From Pedobacter frigidisoli (GTDB taxonomy: Bacteria; Bacteroidota; Bacteroidia; Sphingobacteriales; Sphingobacteriaceae), in NCBI RefSeq assembly GCF_004331675.1, contig NZ_SJSN01000020.1, positions 1 through 64,000 of the forward strand: a stretch of 64,000 bases of DNA, written 5' to 3'. A program made the translations under genes and the position numbers. Numbering within the stretch: the first letter of the stretch is position 1; every line of letters begins with the position of its first letter. This document shows positions 26,034 to 35,360 of the stretch, one piece after another. The notes beneath the pieces are model-generated. The model searched no databases. It had not been told where the DNA came from and saw only the letters and a program-made list of their open reading frames with translations.

Positions 26034-27302
26034 TTAATGTGATAAACCACCATTCCTTAACAGCCCCTTTTTCTTTTTTTTCTTTCTCTTAGGTCCCAGA
26101 GCAGCAATCGGTTCCTGCGCGGGTTTGGCAAATAAAAATTGTAATAGACTTTCTCCTTGAGATGTTTGATCATCCTGGCTCATATCTTGGGAAGCACTAA
26201 ATCTTCCCTTACCTACTTCCGGAGTATGGGCCTGATGCTTATCCATCTCCGGTTCATTTCCTTCGAGGTTTTTGAGAAGCGCTTTTGCACTAAAGGCCTT
26301 ACCCAGATCACTTCCATTAAAAACGCAGCGGCTGTTGTGGTCGACATAGGTTATTCCATAAATTAGCCCTTGTCCGTTTTGCCTAAATACCACGCTTATC
26401 CCTTTTTTCTCCAACGCATTTATAAAGTTTTTTTTACTTGGTGCCTCTTTTTCAAGTGTTTCTAGGATAACCTGTTTTAGCGGCTCCGCATATTGTTTTC
26501 TTTTTTCAAGATTCATCAAAAACTTTCCCTCAACCTTATGCAATACCGAATTCCCGGCAAGTGAACTGGCCTTGAAAGGAATACCGATACGTTTGCCATC
26601 AGCGTCTAAAATCGAATAGACCATCCCATTTTTCTGGAACATTACAGAATCTTCAGGTCCGCGATCCGCCACGACATTAAAGCTTTTAAGTGCTGCATTG
26701 TATTCTGCAAAGGAGGTGAACTTATAACTTCTCAAAACTGCTGTCACGACATTATAAATGGATCGTTTCGTCTCCTTTTGCCCATACAATGCCAGCTCGA
26801 TATTGACTGGTACAATTTGCTGTTCCCTACCCCGCCCCTCTGCCTTTACCAGTTTGTATTCGATTTCAATCTCCTTTCTTGCTTTCTCGGATAAGGTCTT
26901 GCCGATGTTGTGCATATCAATTCGGGTAGCATCAGGATTAACATTGGTCGTCACAATATGAAGGTGCGGGTGGTTTGCATCCTCATGCTTGTAGACCAAA
27001 AAGGGCTGTTCCCCAAAACCGATTCTATCCATATAATCGGCAGCTATTTTCTGCATTTGATCAACCTCCACGTTTTCGGAACGATCAAAATTGAGCATGA
27101 TGTGAACGGCATTGGTCTTTATCCTGCTATTAAGCTTGGTCAGGTGCTCAAATCTGGCCACCTTGTGCCGCAGTTCCAGTTGCTCAATGTCAAGTCCAAA
27201 TCGGTTGGCAAGAATTGGGGTTGCGGTTCCCAGTGTTACCTTCGACTCATTGTAGTTAATGAGACCTCTGATACTTTTTCCGGTCAATATCCTTGCAACC
27301 AT
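26034..27302 (-). CDS. Relaxase/mobilisation nuclease (MobB type)
   Basis: A 422-aa protein. The relaxase domain covers the first 150 residues: an N-terminal region (MVARILTGKSIRGLINYNES) and the metal-binding triad HEDANHPHLHIVTTN, typical of MOBP-like Bacteroidota relaxases that nick oriT and stay bound to the strand. A long C-terminal part includes KKNFINALEKKGISVVF, a repeat-like region, and a basic tail (KRKKKKKKG). Its start overlaps the upstream relaxosome gene by 19 bp, indicating translational coupling. The gene is intact, but the mob module lacks a full coupling protein. Confidence 0.92.
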   Translation of the reverse strand: MVARILTGKSIRGLINYNESKVTLGTATPILANRFGLDIEQLELRHKVARFEHLTKLNSRIKTNAVHIMLNFDRSENVEVDQMQKIAADYMDRIGFGEQPFLVYKHEDANHPHLHIVTTNVNPDATRIDMHNIGKTLSEKARKEIEIEYKLVKAEGRGREQQIVPVNIELALYGQKETKRSIYNVVTAVLRSYKFTSFAEYNAALKSFNVVADRGPEDSVMFQKNGMVYSILDADGKRIGIPFKASSLAGNSVLHKVEGKFLMNLEKRKQYAEPLKQVILETLEKEAPSKKNFINALEKKGISVVFRQNGQGLIYGITYVDHNSRCVFNGSDLGKAFSAKALLKNLEGNEPEMDKHQAHTPEVGKGRFSASQDMSQDDQTSQGESLLQFLFAKPAQEPIAALGPKRKKKKKKGLLRNGGLSH

Positions 27303-27694
27303 CTCATTGACATTTGGGTTACCAGTTCCAGTAACCTGTCTACTTTCCCACCCACATTTTTATATAGATCACTGGTACGCATAAAATAAAATGATCGCTG
27401 CGCCTCATTCTCAGAAGTGTGAAAGTGTTTGGTCTGCTGGTTAATGTTTATGCCAATTGACCTTAATTCCTTTCTGATTGAGGCCAGCTCCTCCATCGGT
27501 GCATTCATGGTTAAATCTCTGGTGAGCATCAGGATTTTTTCCCTTGAAAGGATATTTCTGGCAACCTCTCCTATGGACTGACAGTTGCTATTCAAATGAA
27601 TTTTCTCCAGCCGTCTAAATGTTTCCTCATTGACCCTTACAATGATTGGATGGGTCAGGAGTTGCTCTGGATTCTTGGGTTTTTTCGTTGGCAT
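27284..27694 (-). CDS. Relaxosome accessory protein (MobA/MobC type)
   Basis: A 136-aa basic protein. A ribbon-helix-helix-like N-terminus (HPIIVRVNEETFRRLEKIH) precedes a long helix (MEELASIRKELRSIGININQ) with the SIGxNINQ signature of plasmid mobilisation MobC-family proteins. It would bind next to oriT and assist the relaxase encoded right downstream. It opens the minus-strand operon, and the probable transfer origin lies just upstream. Confidence 0.9.
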   Translation of the reverse strand: MPTKKPKNPEQLLTHPIIVRVNEETFRRLEKIHLNSNCQSIGEVARNILSREKILMLTRDLTMNAPMEELASIRKELRSIGININQQTKHFHTSENEAQRSFYFMRTSDLYKNVGGKVDRLLELVTQMSMRWLQGY

Positions 27695-27758
27695 AATCTT
27701 GCTTTTTAACTACCTTTAGCATTTTCGAGTTCCGAGAAAAATGCCCGACCTCAAGGGC

Positions 27759-27794
27759 GCAAGATTCTTTTGTGTATACAAAAGTACATCTTGC
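27759..27794. other. Imperfect inverted repeat, candidate oriT region
   Basis: GCAAGAT-TC-TTTTGT and ACAAAA-GTAC-ATCTTGC form a 13-bp paired imperfect hairpin around GTAT, 65 bp upstream of the mobilisation operon. A stem next to relaxosome genes is the usual setting of a transfer origin; no nick site can be assigned from sequence alone. Confidence 0.4.
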
Positions 27795-28185
27795 AAAACA
27801 CTCGGGTGGTTAAAGTATTCCTGAAGTTGACTCACATTGTAGGTATTAACGTAGTTCCGGTCTGGGATTTTCCAACCTCTGCAATTGTTTCTCGGGTACC
27901 GAAATAGAAGTGATTATTTTTCGAAGATTAGAACGGAGTTGACAGTAGTATATGGTTGATCCTGGTTTGATTTTTTTCTGAGTATTCATAACGAAGGGTT
28001 TGAATACAAATTTCATGGAAAGGATAAAAAGTCATTGGTACTCACGAAAGTAACACCGTATTTTTAATTAAAAAAAAAGATTATAAAATAAAGAGCTAAC
28101 AAAATCAATTTTGATATACTATTCTCGTTTCCTCTCTTTTTAATACACTCTTAAAAAAAAGTGTTATTTTATTAAATTCTCCTTA
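27795..28185. other. Intergenic stretch with one weak small ORF
   Basis: About 390 bp between the mob operon and lspA. A minus-strand ORF at 27846-27989 could encode 47 residues (begins MNTQKKIKPGS, contains VPEKQLQRLENPRPELR) and is basic, but I see no family. The rest is AT-rich with A-runs near 28070. Confidence 0.35.
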
Positions 28186-28779
28186 ATGGCTTTATATGCT
28201 ATCATAATCTTTATCTATTATGCGGACGCCCACTTCAAAGTAATCCTCGTTCCTAATTCAAAGGTTTACCAGGGTTCTAGGTTCGAATCGATACTGCTCT
28301 TGCTGTTAACTCTAAACTTTGGCTGCGATCAAATATCAAAAAAAATTGCTCGTATAGAGATCGGCGAATACGAGCATATCAGCATCATCAAAGATCGATT
28401 TACCCTATTAAAAATAGAAAATACAGGTGCATTTTTAAGCTTAGGGGATGAGATGCCATATATTTTCAGGCTGATCATATTAACAGGTTTGCCACTTTTA
28501 TTTTTGGGCTATGGGATATACTATTTATTTGCCAAGAGAAATTTACCGGTTAGTATGCAAATTGCACTCTGCTTTTTAATTGGTGGTGGTTTTGGTAATC
28601 TTTATGATCGAATTATTCATGGTTCTGTTACCGATTTTATGCATATGGATTTTTATTTCTTCCAAACTGGCGTTTTTAATTTTGCCGATATCTCGATCAT
28701 GATTGGGGTGGGAATTCTTTTAATTCAATCGTTGAGCAGTAAAATAACAAAGGATGAGATTGAAGTGAAAGAGGAATAG
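28186..28779 (+). CDS. lspA: Lipoprotein signal peptidase (LspA) with unusual N-terminus
   Basis: A 197-aa protein. From about residue 35 it matches prolipoprotein signal peptidase: ILLLLLTLNFGCDQISKKIA, IENTGAFLSLGDEM, FLIGGGFGNLYDRIIHGSVT with catalytic Asp141, and GVFNFADISIMIG with catalytic Asp168. Four membrane helices are present. It removes signal peptides from diacylglycerylated lipoproteins in the inner membrane. The first 34 residues (MALYAIIIFIYYADAHFKVI...) form an extra hydrophobic segment not usual for the family, where the protein normally begins a few residues before the first helix. The true start may be later at a non-ATG codon, or the 5' end was rearranged next to the mob module. 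Confidence 0.85.
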   Translation: MALYAIIIFIYYADAHFKVILVPNSKVYQGSRFESILLLLLTLNFGCDQISKKIARIEIGEYEHISIIKDRFTLLKIENTGAFLSLGDEMPYIFRLIILTGLPLLFLGYGIYYLFAKRNLPVSMQIALCFLIGGGFGNLYDRIIHGSVTDFMHMDFYFFQTGVFNFADISIMIGVGILLIQSLSSKITKDEIEVKEE

Positions 28780-28861
28780 CTTAATATATCTATTTTTGCC
28801 TATTGATTAAAAATGATAACAGCTATTGTAATATTCTGCCGGATTTATATATTTGTTGACC

Positions 28862-30745
28862 ATGCCAAACAAATTTCTCGCTCTCTTATTTGCTGCTTTT
28901 TTCGTTGCTAACGTTAAGGTAGTTAAAGCTAGTATTATCGAAATTGATAGTAATATTATTATTTTATCTGCAACTAATACCGTTAGTTTCAATAAGGATA
29001 AACAGACTGGAAAAGTTATTATAAACGAACGAAGCCAGGTTAAGTACAAAAATAATCAAGCTACCATTTTACCGATTACCGAATTTTACGATGATCATTC
29101 AAAAATCGTATCAATATCTTGTAAGCTAAATAATAAAACAGTTAAAGATTTTGAGCCAACTGATACATATTATAGCAATAAAGGTATTTTTCATTCCGAT
29201 CAACGCATAAAATATTATCCACTACAAGTTCCTGCAAATAGTATCATAGAAGTGAATATCGAAAAAAATACCTTCGATCCTATTTACTTTAATACCATTT
29301 ATTTTAGTGAATCATATCCGGTAACATCCAAAGAAATTATTACGAAGATTCCTAGATGGATGAATGTATTCATGAAAGAAATAAATTTCAAAGGATATCA
29401 AATTTCAAAAAGCAACGCCTATAATGAGAAGGAAGAATATGATATTACAACTTATAAATGTTTAAATGTTCCTGCTGTGATGACCGAAGATTACAGCCCG
29501 GGCCAAAGTTATATTTATCCTCACTTACTTGCATTGGCAAATGAAGATAATAAAGTAGCCTCTTCAATTTATTTTAAGTCAACACAAGAGCAATATAATT
29601 GGTATGTAAACTTAATATCGCAACTAAATAAAGATATAGATCCAGTAATATCAGCGCAAGCCAAAGAGATTGTAAAAGATAAAACAAACGATATTGATAA
29701 AATAAAGGCAGTTTATTATTGGGTTCAGGAAAACGTGAGGTATATCGCCTTCGAAGATGGTATAGCAGGTTTTAAACCTGACTCTGCGCCTGAAGTGCTT
29801 AGAAAAAAATATGGCGATTGTAAAGGAATGGCCAATTTAACCAAAACCCTACTTAAATCTTTAGGTTATGATGCAAGACTTTGTTGGCTAGGTACAAATC
29901 ATATTGTTTACGATTATTTAACCCCATCGTTAGCAGTAGATAACCACATGATTTGTGCTGTAATGATCAATAATAAAACTTATTTTTTAGATACTACTGA
30001 AACTTTTTTGGGTTTTGGGGAGTATGCCGAAAGAATTCAAGGCAGACAGGTATTGATCGAAAATGGTGATCATTATATGTTATCGAACGTACCAGCTACT
30101 ACAAATGATATGAATGCTGATGTAGTGAAGAAGAAATTGATTATTCAAGATAAAAACCTTTCGGGCAAAGTCACTCATTCTTGGAAAGGTGAATATAAAG
30201 AATACTTATTAAGCAGCCTTTATGCCAATAAAAAAGAAGATTTGGGAAATAATTTCAATCATATTCTAAGTAATAATAACTCGAATTATGAAATTAAAGA
30301 GCTAAGTAATTCGCCTTTTAATATGTACGATGCAGATATTACTGCAACTTATAATCTGCTTTTTAAAAATAGCGTAGATGTTTTCGATAAATCTTTTTAT
30401 TTGAGTTTAGATAACGATAAGGAATATGAAAACTTTGTAATTGATACAGTTACGAGAACACACGATTTATGGTTGCCATTTAAAGTTAACATCATTAAAG
30501 AAATTGAATTGACCGTGCCATCTAATTATGTTGTGAGTAGTAAGCCAGAAAATCTTAGCATTAAAAACGAAAACTACTTTTTTGCAATAAGTTACGATGT
30601 AGTCGACGATAAAATTATTTATAAAAAAGCCATCAAAATTTTTAACACCAAAATACCTAAGACCGTATTTTCTACTTGGAATGCTGACATCAGGAAACTA
30701 ACTCAAAATTATTCAGAAACAATCACCTTAAAACCAAAATTATAA
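28862..30745 (+). CDS. Exported DUF3857/transglutaminase-like protein, intact triad
   Basis: A 627-aa protein from the ATG at 28862; TTG codons just upstream are less likely. It has a signal peptide (LALLFAAFFVANVKVVKA), an N-terminal beta-rich DUF3857 domain, then a transglutaminase-like core with VYYWVQENVRYIAFEDG, RKKYGDCKGMANL (catalytic Cys), VDNHMICAV (His) and YFLDTTE (Asp). A C-terminal beta domain follows. The family's activity is not well established; the fold suggests cysteine-protease or cross-linking chemistry in the periplasm. It is followed after 2 bp by a longer homologue, forming an operon. Confidence 0.88.
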   Translation: MPNKFLALLFAAFFVANVKVVKASIIEIDSNIIILSATNTVSFNKDKQTGKVIINERSQVKYKNNQATILPITEFYDDHSKIVSISCKLNNKTVKDFEPTDTYYSNKGIFHSDQRIKYYPLQVPANSIIEVNIEKNTFDPIYFNTIYFSESYPVTSKEIITKIPRWMNVFMKEINFKGYQISKSNAYNEKEEYDITTYKCLNVPAVMTEDYSPGQSYIYPHLLALANEDNKVASSIYFKSTQEQYNWYVNLISQLNKDIDPVISAQAKEIVKDKTNDIDKIKAVYYWVQENVRYIAFEDGIAGFKPDSAPEVLRKKYGDCKGMANLTKTLLKSLGYDARLCWLGTNHIVYDYLTPSLAVDNHMICAVMINNKTYFLDTTETFLGFGEYAERIQGRQVLIENGDHYMLSNVPATTNDMNADVVKKKLIIQDKNLSGKVTHSWKGEYKEYLLSSLYANKKEDLGNNFNHILSNNNSNYEIKELSNSPFNMYDADITATYNLLFKNSVDVFDKSFYLSLDNDKEYENFVIDTVTRTHDLWLPFKVNIIKEIELTVPSNYVVSSKPENLSIKNENYFFAISYDVVDDKIIYKKAIKIFNTKIPKTVFSTWNADIRKLTQNYSETITLKPKL

Positions 30746-30747
30746 GA

Positions 30748-32976
30748 ATGAAAATAAATTTTACGCTACTCTTTATCCTAATTTTTCCAATTATATTATT
30801 TGCTCAAAAGCAAGCAACATACAATCAGAAGGCTGAAGAAATAAAGAAAAATGTTTGGGATAAGCAAAATCCAATGTTTGAGGCGAATACTGTGCCTGAG
30901 AAGTATAGTAATGAAAGTGCGGTAGTTTTAGCTCGAAGTTTTGATATGCAAAGAACAGCCGGTGGGAAGTTTAAATTTATGATTATTACGGCTGCAAGTA
31001 TAACCGAAATTAATAAATCAACTACCTGGAGAGAAAAGATTAAAATTAACGATAAAGCCGCACTCGAAAGATATTCTACACTCGAGTACGATAAAATTAT
31101 TGATAAAACGACATCCTTTTTATTAGTTAATGTTAAAGATAAAAAGGAAGTTTTTGTTGGGGTTAAAATTATTAAACCTAATGGTAAAGAAGTAATCGTA
31201 AATACCAGTGAAGAAGTGATTTTAGCCAATAGTAAAAACAAGGATAAATCAGGCAAGTTGGCCATCCCTGATTTGCAGGTTGGTGATATTATCGATTATT
31301 ACATTAGCACTGTTCAAATTAAGCAAGGAAGCGATGATGAATCAGAAAATAGATATACCTTTCTGTTAGCCGATGAATACCCAATCTTAAGTTACAGTTA
31401 TAAATTTCAGTATGGGAAAAAAATTAACGTATTTAATATGAGTACTAATGGAGCGCCAGAAGCAGAGGTATCCACTAATGAAGCTAATGACCAGATCTTT
31501 ATTTATGCTGGTAAAAATGTTCCGAAATATGTAAATGAAATCTGGAGTTCTCCTTATCGCGAATTACCATATTTCTGCATTTCAAGCTATTTCCGAACCA
31601 AATACGATCAGATGACGATTCCAGGTGTAAATCCATTATCGAAATTAGATAGGGACAAAAAAATTTCTCGCTTAAATAATTATCTCGAAGATTTTAAGGC
31701 AAGCTTTTTTAATCGATTTATACAGAAAAATGATTTCATAAAGGATCATACTGAAGATTATTTTAAAACAAACAAAGCATACAAAAATGCCCCTTTGGAT
31801 AGCATTTTAAAAGTGCTTTATAATAACTGGAAATATTCTACTTTTTCTTACTACAGTTTAACGGAATTTGATATAAATGAAATGAACTATCGAACCGCCA
31901 ATTCTAAGCTAAGTACGCAGAAAATGTGTAAAACTTTATGCGATATGGAAATCCCGCATAATATACTTGTCGTTAGCTCCAGATTTTCGAACTCCCTGGA
32001 TGATGTTTTTGAAGAGAATGATTTTAAAACATTGATCAGAGTAAATGGACCAAAGTCAGTTTATTTATGTTTTGATCGGATTAATTTGGGATTAAATGAA
32101 ATCCCGGTTGATTTTCAAGGCGAAAAGGCAGTCGTCTTATCACCTCGCAAAAGGGGAGATTATAATTATGTGTTTACCCAATCAACGTCAACAATCCCAG
32201 TAACAACTTTTAACGATAATGTATTAGCAGAGCGTTTAAAAGTAGATTTTTCGAAAGATAATATGCAAGTTTTAACCATTAACAGAAATGTAAACGAAAT
32301 TGGCTTGATGAAACTTTCTGATCAATTGAATCTTTGTTATGTTGAAGATATAGATAAAGAAATTACCTTGGCAACCTTTAACGAAGACTTAAAAAAACGT
32401 AGTACCGACAGGAAGTACTACAATGCTGTTCAAGCAGCATTCGATAACGGACGAAAAGATATAAAGAAACATTTTATCTCGGAAATTACCGATCAATATG
32501 AGCAAGAGCCGAAGGATTTAATTAACTTCAAAGTAAATAGTAGCGGTATTTTAACTTCCAAATTGGAGCATGAGAGTAGTTTTACAATGGAAAATTTTGT
32601 AAAAAAAGCTGGGGGTAATTATATTCTTGAAGTAGGTAAACTTATAGGAAAAGTCTCAAAGGTAGAGGCCGATAAAAAAATCAGGCAAACCAATATTTAT
32701 ATGCCAGCTGCAAGATCATTGAGTTATGATATAAAGGTTAATGTTCCCGCGGGATACAAATTTACCGGAATAGAAGCTTTAAATACTAATATTACAAATA
32801 CCTCTGGCTCATTTAATGCAACGGCTAAAATAGATGGAGCTGATTTAATTTTAAATGTTAAAAGAATTTATAATGTTGCTTATTTAGATAAAAAAGCTTG
32901 GCCAGAAGTGAGCGACCTGATAGATGCAGCAGGAAACTTTTTTGAGCAAAAAGTGTTATTAGAGAAATTAAATTAA
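30748..32976 (+). CDS. Exported DUF3857 protein with degenerate transglutaminase site
   Basis: A 742-aa protein with signal peptide (MKINFTLLFILIFPIILFAQ), an N-terminal DUF3857 region (VGVKIIKPNGKEVIVNTSEE; IPDLQVGDIIDYYIST) and a central transglutaminase-like fold. Where the neighbour has YGDCKGMANL, this protein has SKLSTQKMCKTLCDMEI, and no clear Cys-His-Asp triad follows. It therefore looks like a non-catalytic paralogue, perhaps a partner of the active protein encoded 2 bp upstream. No membrane segment is evident beyond the signal. Confidence 0.85.
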   Translation: MKINFTLLFILIFPIILFAQKQATYNQKAEEIKKNVWDKQNPMFEANTVPEKYSNESAVVLARSFDMQRTAGGKFKFMIITAASITEINKSTTWREKIKINDKAALERYSTLEYDKIIDKTTSFLLVNVKDKKEVFVGVKIIKPNGKEVIVNTSEEVILANSKNKDKSGKLAIPDLQVGDIIDYYISTVQIKQGSDDESENRYTFLLADEYPILSYSYKFQYGKKINVFNMSTNGAPEAEVSTNEANDQIFIYAGKNVPKYVNEIWSSPYRELPYFCISSYFRTKYDQMTIPGVNPLSKLDRDKKISRLNNYLEDFKASFFNRFIQKNDFIKDHTEDYFKTNKAYKNAPLDSILKVLYNNWKYSTFSYYSLTEFDINEMNYRTANSKLSTQKMCKTLCDMEIPHNILVVSSRFSNSLDDVFEENDFKTLIRVNGPKSVYLCFDRINLGLNEIPVDFQGEKAVVLSPRKRGDYNYVFTQSTSTIPVTTFNDNVLAERLKVDFSKDNMQVLTINRNVNEIGLMKLSDQLNLCYVEDIDKEITLATFNEDLKKRSTDRKYYNAVQAAFDNGRKDIKKHFISEITDQYEQEPKDLINFKVNSSGILTSKLEHESSFTMENFVKKAGGNYILEVGKLIGKVSKVEADKKIRQTNIYMPAARSLSYDIKVNVPAGYKFTGIEALNTNITNTSGSFNATAKIDGADLILNVKRIYNVAYLDKKAWPEVSDLIDAAGNFFEQKVLLEKLN

Positions 32977-33011
32977 ACTAAAAAATTAAGAATTTACAAA
33001 CAAAATGTAAT

Positions 33012-33080
33012 CGTGAAAAGAAATCAACAGCCGTATGGCAAGGTTCTATTAAAGAGGGTAGTGGTAAGTTAACTACGTAG
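33012..33080 (+). pseudogene. OsmC-type N-terminal stub
   Basis: In one frame the sequence reads KKSTAVWQGSIKEGSGKLTT and stops with TAG. This is the usual first strand pattern of OsmC/Ohr organic hydroperoxide-resistance proteins (start-KRKxTAxWxGxxKEGKGxxST). The start codon GTG at 33013 is one base out of frame with it, and everything after the first 20 residues is missing. It is a short, confident-looking but dead remnant 35 bp after the DUF3857 operon. Confidence 0.6.
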
Positions 33081-33222
33081 ACAAACCACAACCCGTTGAT
33101 CCCATACCGCCATCAAATAAATTGGAGTTAATTCATTAATTATCTTACGATTATATATTTGGCAGAATGGGGTCAACTGGATTGGATTTTCCAAGTAATA
33201 TAGCGTAGTTAGTTATCACTCA

Positions 33223-33351
33223 CTATTTCCTATAAGCTTTCTTTTTCCGATATTGCTCCTCAACCTTGTTTCTAATCACTTTCTCGAAATTTACTACGGC
33301 TTCGCAATGTTCATACAGAGTCGATTTTCCGCCAATTAACCTTACAGTGAT
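33223..33351 (-). pseudogene. C-terminal remnant of an unrecognised gene
   Basis: The minus strand has an open stretch ending at a stop at 33223-33225 that reads ITVRLIGGKSTLYEHCEAVV, then NFEKVIRNKVEEQYRKKKAY. The charged, helical composition suggests real protein. There is no start, and a stop precedes it. I cannot name the family. Confidence 0.4.
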
Positions 33352-33759
33352 TCACAAGTTGTAAGTGACCTTTGACATATTAAAATATGACTTTGATTTA
33401 TAGCAAATACACGTCAAGATCGAATGGATCAAATTATATGTTAATTAGATAATATTTATATATCAGAAAGATTGATTTTCTAGGTATCGATCATTGCCTA
33501 CAAATTTCAGTTCGAAAATTGTCTATGGACCATCCTTTAAGTTTTGAAATAGTTTGCAACTTTCGCCAATTTCTGCAAATCAGAGAAGAAAAATTTCGAG
33601 ATTTGCTCAGTAACCGCTCCTTACTTTTGTAATATTTTGCAATTCCCAAAACTATGTGTGAACAACCGAAACCATTCTTGTTAAAACTTTAGATAGCCCT
33701 AAAGTAAGTGCTAGGAAGTTTATTTTTCCTCAACCAAATTTATCTTATATCTACATGAC
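33352..33759. other. AT-rich gap, no supported gene
   Basis: About 400 bp between two remnants. I see no convincing coding frame, RNA gene or repeat; a few short T/A runs only. Confidence 0.4.
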
Positions 33760-33954
33760 ATGAGAAAAAAAGCCGAAATCCCAGAAATCAGAAACAAAGA
33801 CTTGCTTGCCGTTATATTGGACCTATCACGAAAGATAGATGACATCCACCGGCTACATTTTTCGGAACAGCAGTTAAAAAATCGGAAAAATCAGAAACAA
33901 AGGTTTCTTGCAGAAATCTTGACAAGCCCTGCAAGAAACTCAAACAGGCGTTAG
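33760..33954 (+). CDS. Small basic hypothetical protein, 64 aa
   Basis: An ATG-started ORF with a predicted amphipathic helix (NKDLLAVILDLSRKIDDIHR) and a basic, Asn/Gln-rich second half. It converges with, and overlaps by 4 bp, the 3' end of the integrase remnant. Small helical proteins of this type occur in integrated elements, but the family is not recognised and it may be chance coding. Confidence 0.35.
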   Translation: MRKKAEIPEIRNKDLLAVILDLSRKIDDIHRLHFSEQQLKNRKNQKQRFLAEILTSPARNSNRR

Positions 33955-35145
33955 ATAGCTGGAATGGCTTTATCCGACCTCACAAATTTTAGCAGTTCCT
34001 TTAAATAGGTTTCCGTTTCGGAGAGACTACCATGCCTGTTGGCCGAGCAAATCTCCGCGAGCGTCCATCCTGCACGAAACTTCCTCACGTTAGATAAATG
34101 TTTAAAAGAATAGAGTGTATAGTTTTTATCCGTCAACCCAGTTGCCACCAGACATTTCTTAAACCTGTTGTAAGCATAATTTTCCGAACACATTTGGTGA
34201 GATAAATGTTCGTGCAGAACCTAGCAGAAAGCATTCCTTGTCGAACTTTTCTATCTGCAATTTCTCCAGTTCTGATCTTAAACTCACATCAATATTTACA
34301 GGGATTGATTTTTTATTTTTTGAAACAACACCGGGAATTGTAATTGTATTTTCTTCCAAGTCAATATACTTTAGTTGCAGAAACCTGAGTTCTTTCGGTC
34401 TAATACAAGTGTAATAGATCATCCGCACAAACAGCTGGCAATATTTATCATGATTATCGAGCCAATCCATGATAACCTTAAAATCCCGTTCCGTAAAAAC
34501 CTGATGGGACTGGGTTGGCATTTTTTTTCGCGTCTCGCAGTCGGTTACCGGATTCTGAGGAATATATTTATTAACTTTTAAGTACCTAAAAAAATTATTA
34601 AGCCCAATCCTGCAATTATTATAGGTCACCCCTGCCCACTTGTCTTCCCTTTCCTTGAAGTTCAGAAAGTCCGTGATCTCAAAGTCACTGATGGTGCTGA
34701 CCTTTTTGGCTCCACCATGGTACTTGATAAAGGAGTTGACCGTTGACCGATAGGTACTGATTGACTTTGGCCTGGTCCCCTTTGCCTTGTGGTAGGACTC
34801 GAATAGCATCAGTGCCTCGCTAAGATCGATTCCAATGAGTTCCTTTTTGAGCCGTGCGTTGGCATGGTCATCCAATGGGTTCCAGCCACTTTCCAGGGCA
34901 ATTTTGTATGCCTCGCACAGATTGTTGAAATTCCTGAGCTTTTGCCTTGGATCCTTTATCCTGTTGAGCTTCCTTGTCACCCTGATCCGCTCCATACGCT
35001 CTTCGGTTGCATTATGGAAAAAGAACTCAATATACCAACTTTGTTTGGCAACCTCTTTTTCCATCGAGCTCCCTGCGGGAACCTTGTTTATCGCCCTTCC
35101 CTTTACCACACGGGGAACAGTATATGGCAGTACCGGAATTTCCAT
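33951..35145 (-). pseudogene. Frameshifted tyrosine recombinase (integrase)
   Basis: Two overlapping minus-strand frames make one integrase. The first (to 34159) has an arm/SAM-like core-binding domain (STYRSTVNSFIKYHGG) and the start of the catalytic domain with the first Arg in TCIRPKELRFLQLKYIDLE and a Lys in VSKNKKSIPV. It then runs out of frame after TFISPNV. The second (34193-33951) continues CSENYAYNRFKKCL with YSFKHLSNVRKF (H-x-x-R-like box), the second His in NRHGSLSETETYL, and the Tyr nucleophile there. A one-base change near 34180 explains the break. I place the start at 35145; the open frame upstream runs into a tRNA gene, so the extra 81 residues are not real. It is the likely integrase of the element beside tRNA-Ala. 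Confidence 0.85.
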
Positions 35146-35360
35146 AAAACCAAAACTAGTCCGGCGGAGATTTTTTTCCTGGGACTTACCTTCGGGATAC
35201 CCAAGGTTTTCCTGACTTTTTATAGAAGATTTTTCACTTTTTCGCCGGGCCGGACGGGACAAATTCTGGGCTCCCGGGGCGTTTAGTGGCAGACTTATGT
35301 CAGAGTTATGAGGTAAAAAAACATCTAAATCCTTGATTTTCAAGGATTTAGAGTTACCTG

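Noticed and set aside
28262..28300. GGTTCGAATC near lspA, similar to the tRNA-Ala T arm
   Set aside because: Only about 10 bases match, it is in the wrong orientation for an attachment-site pair, and it lies inside the lspA reading frame.
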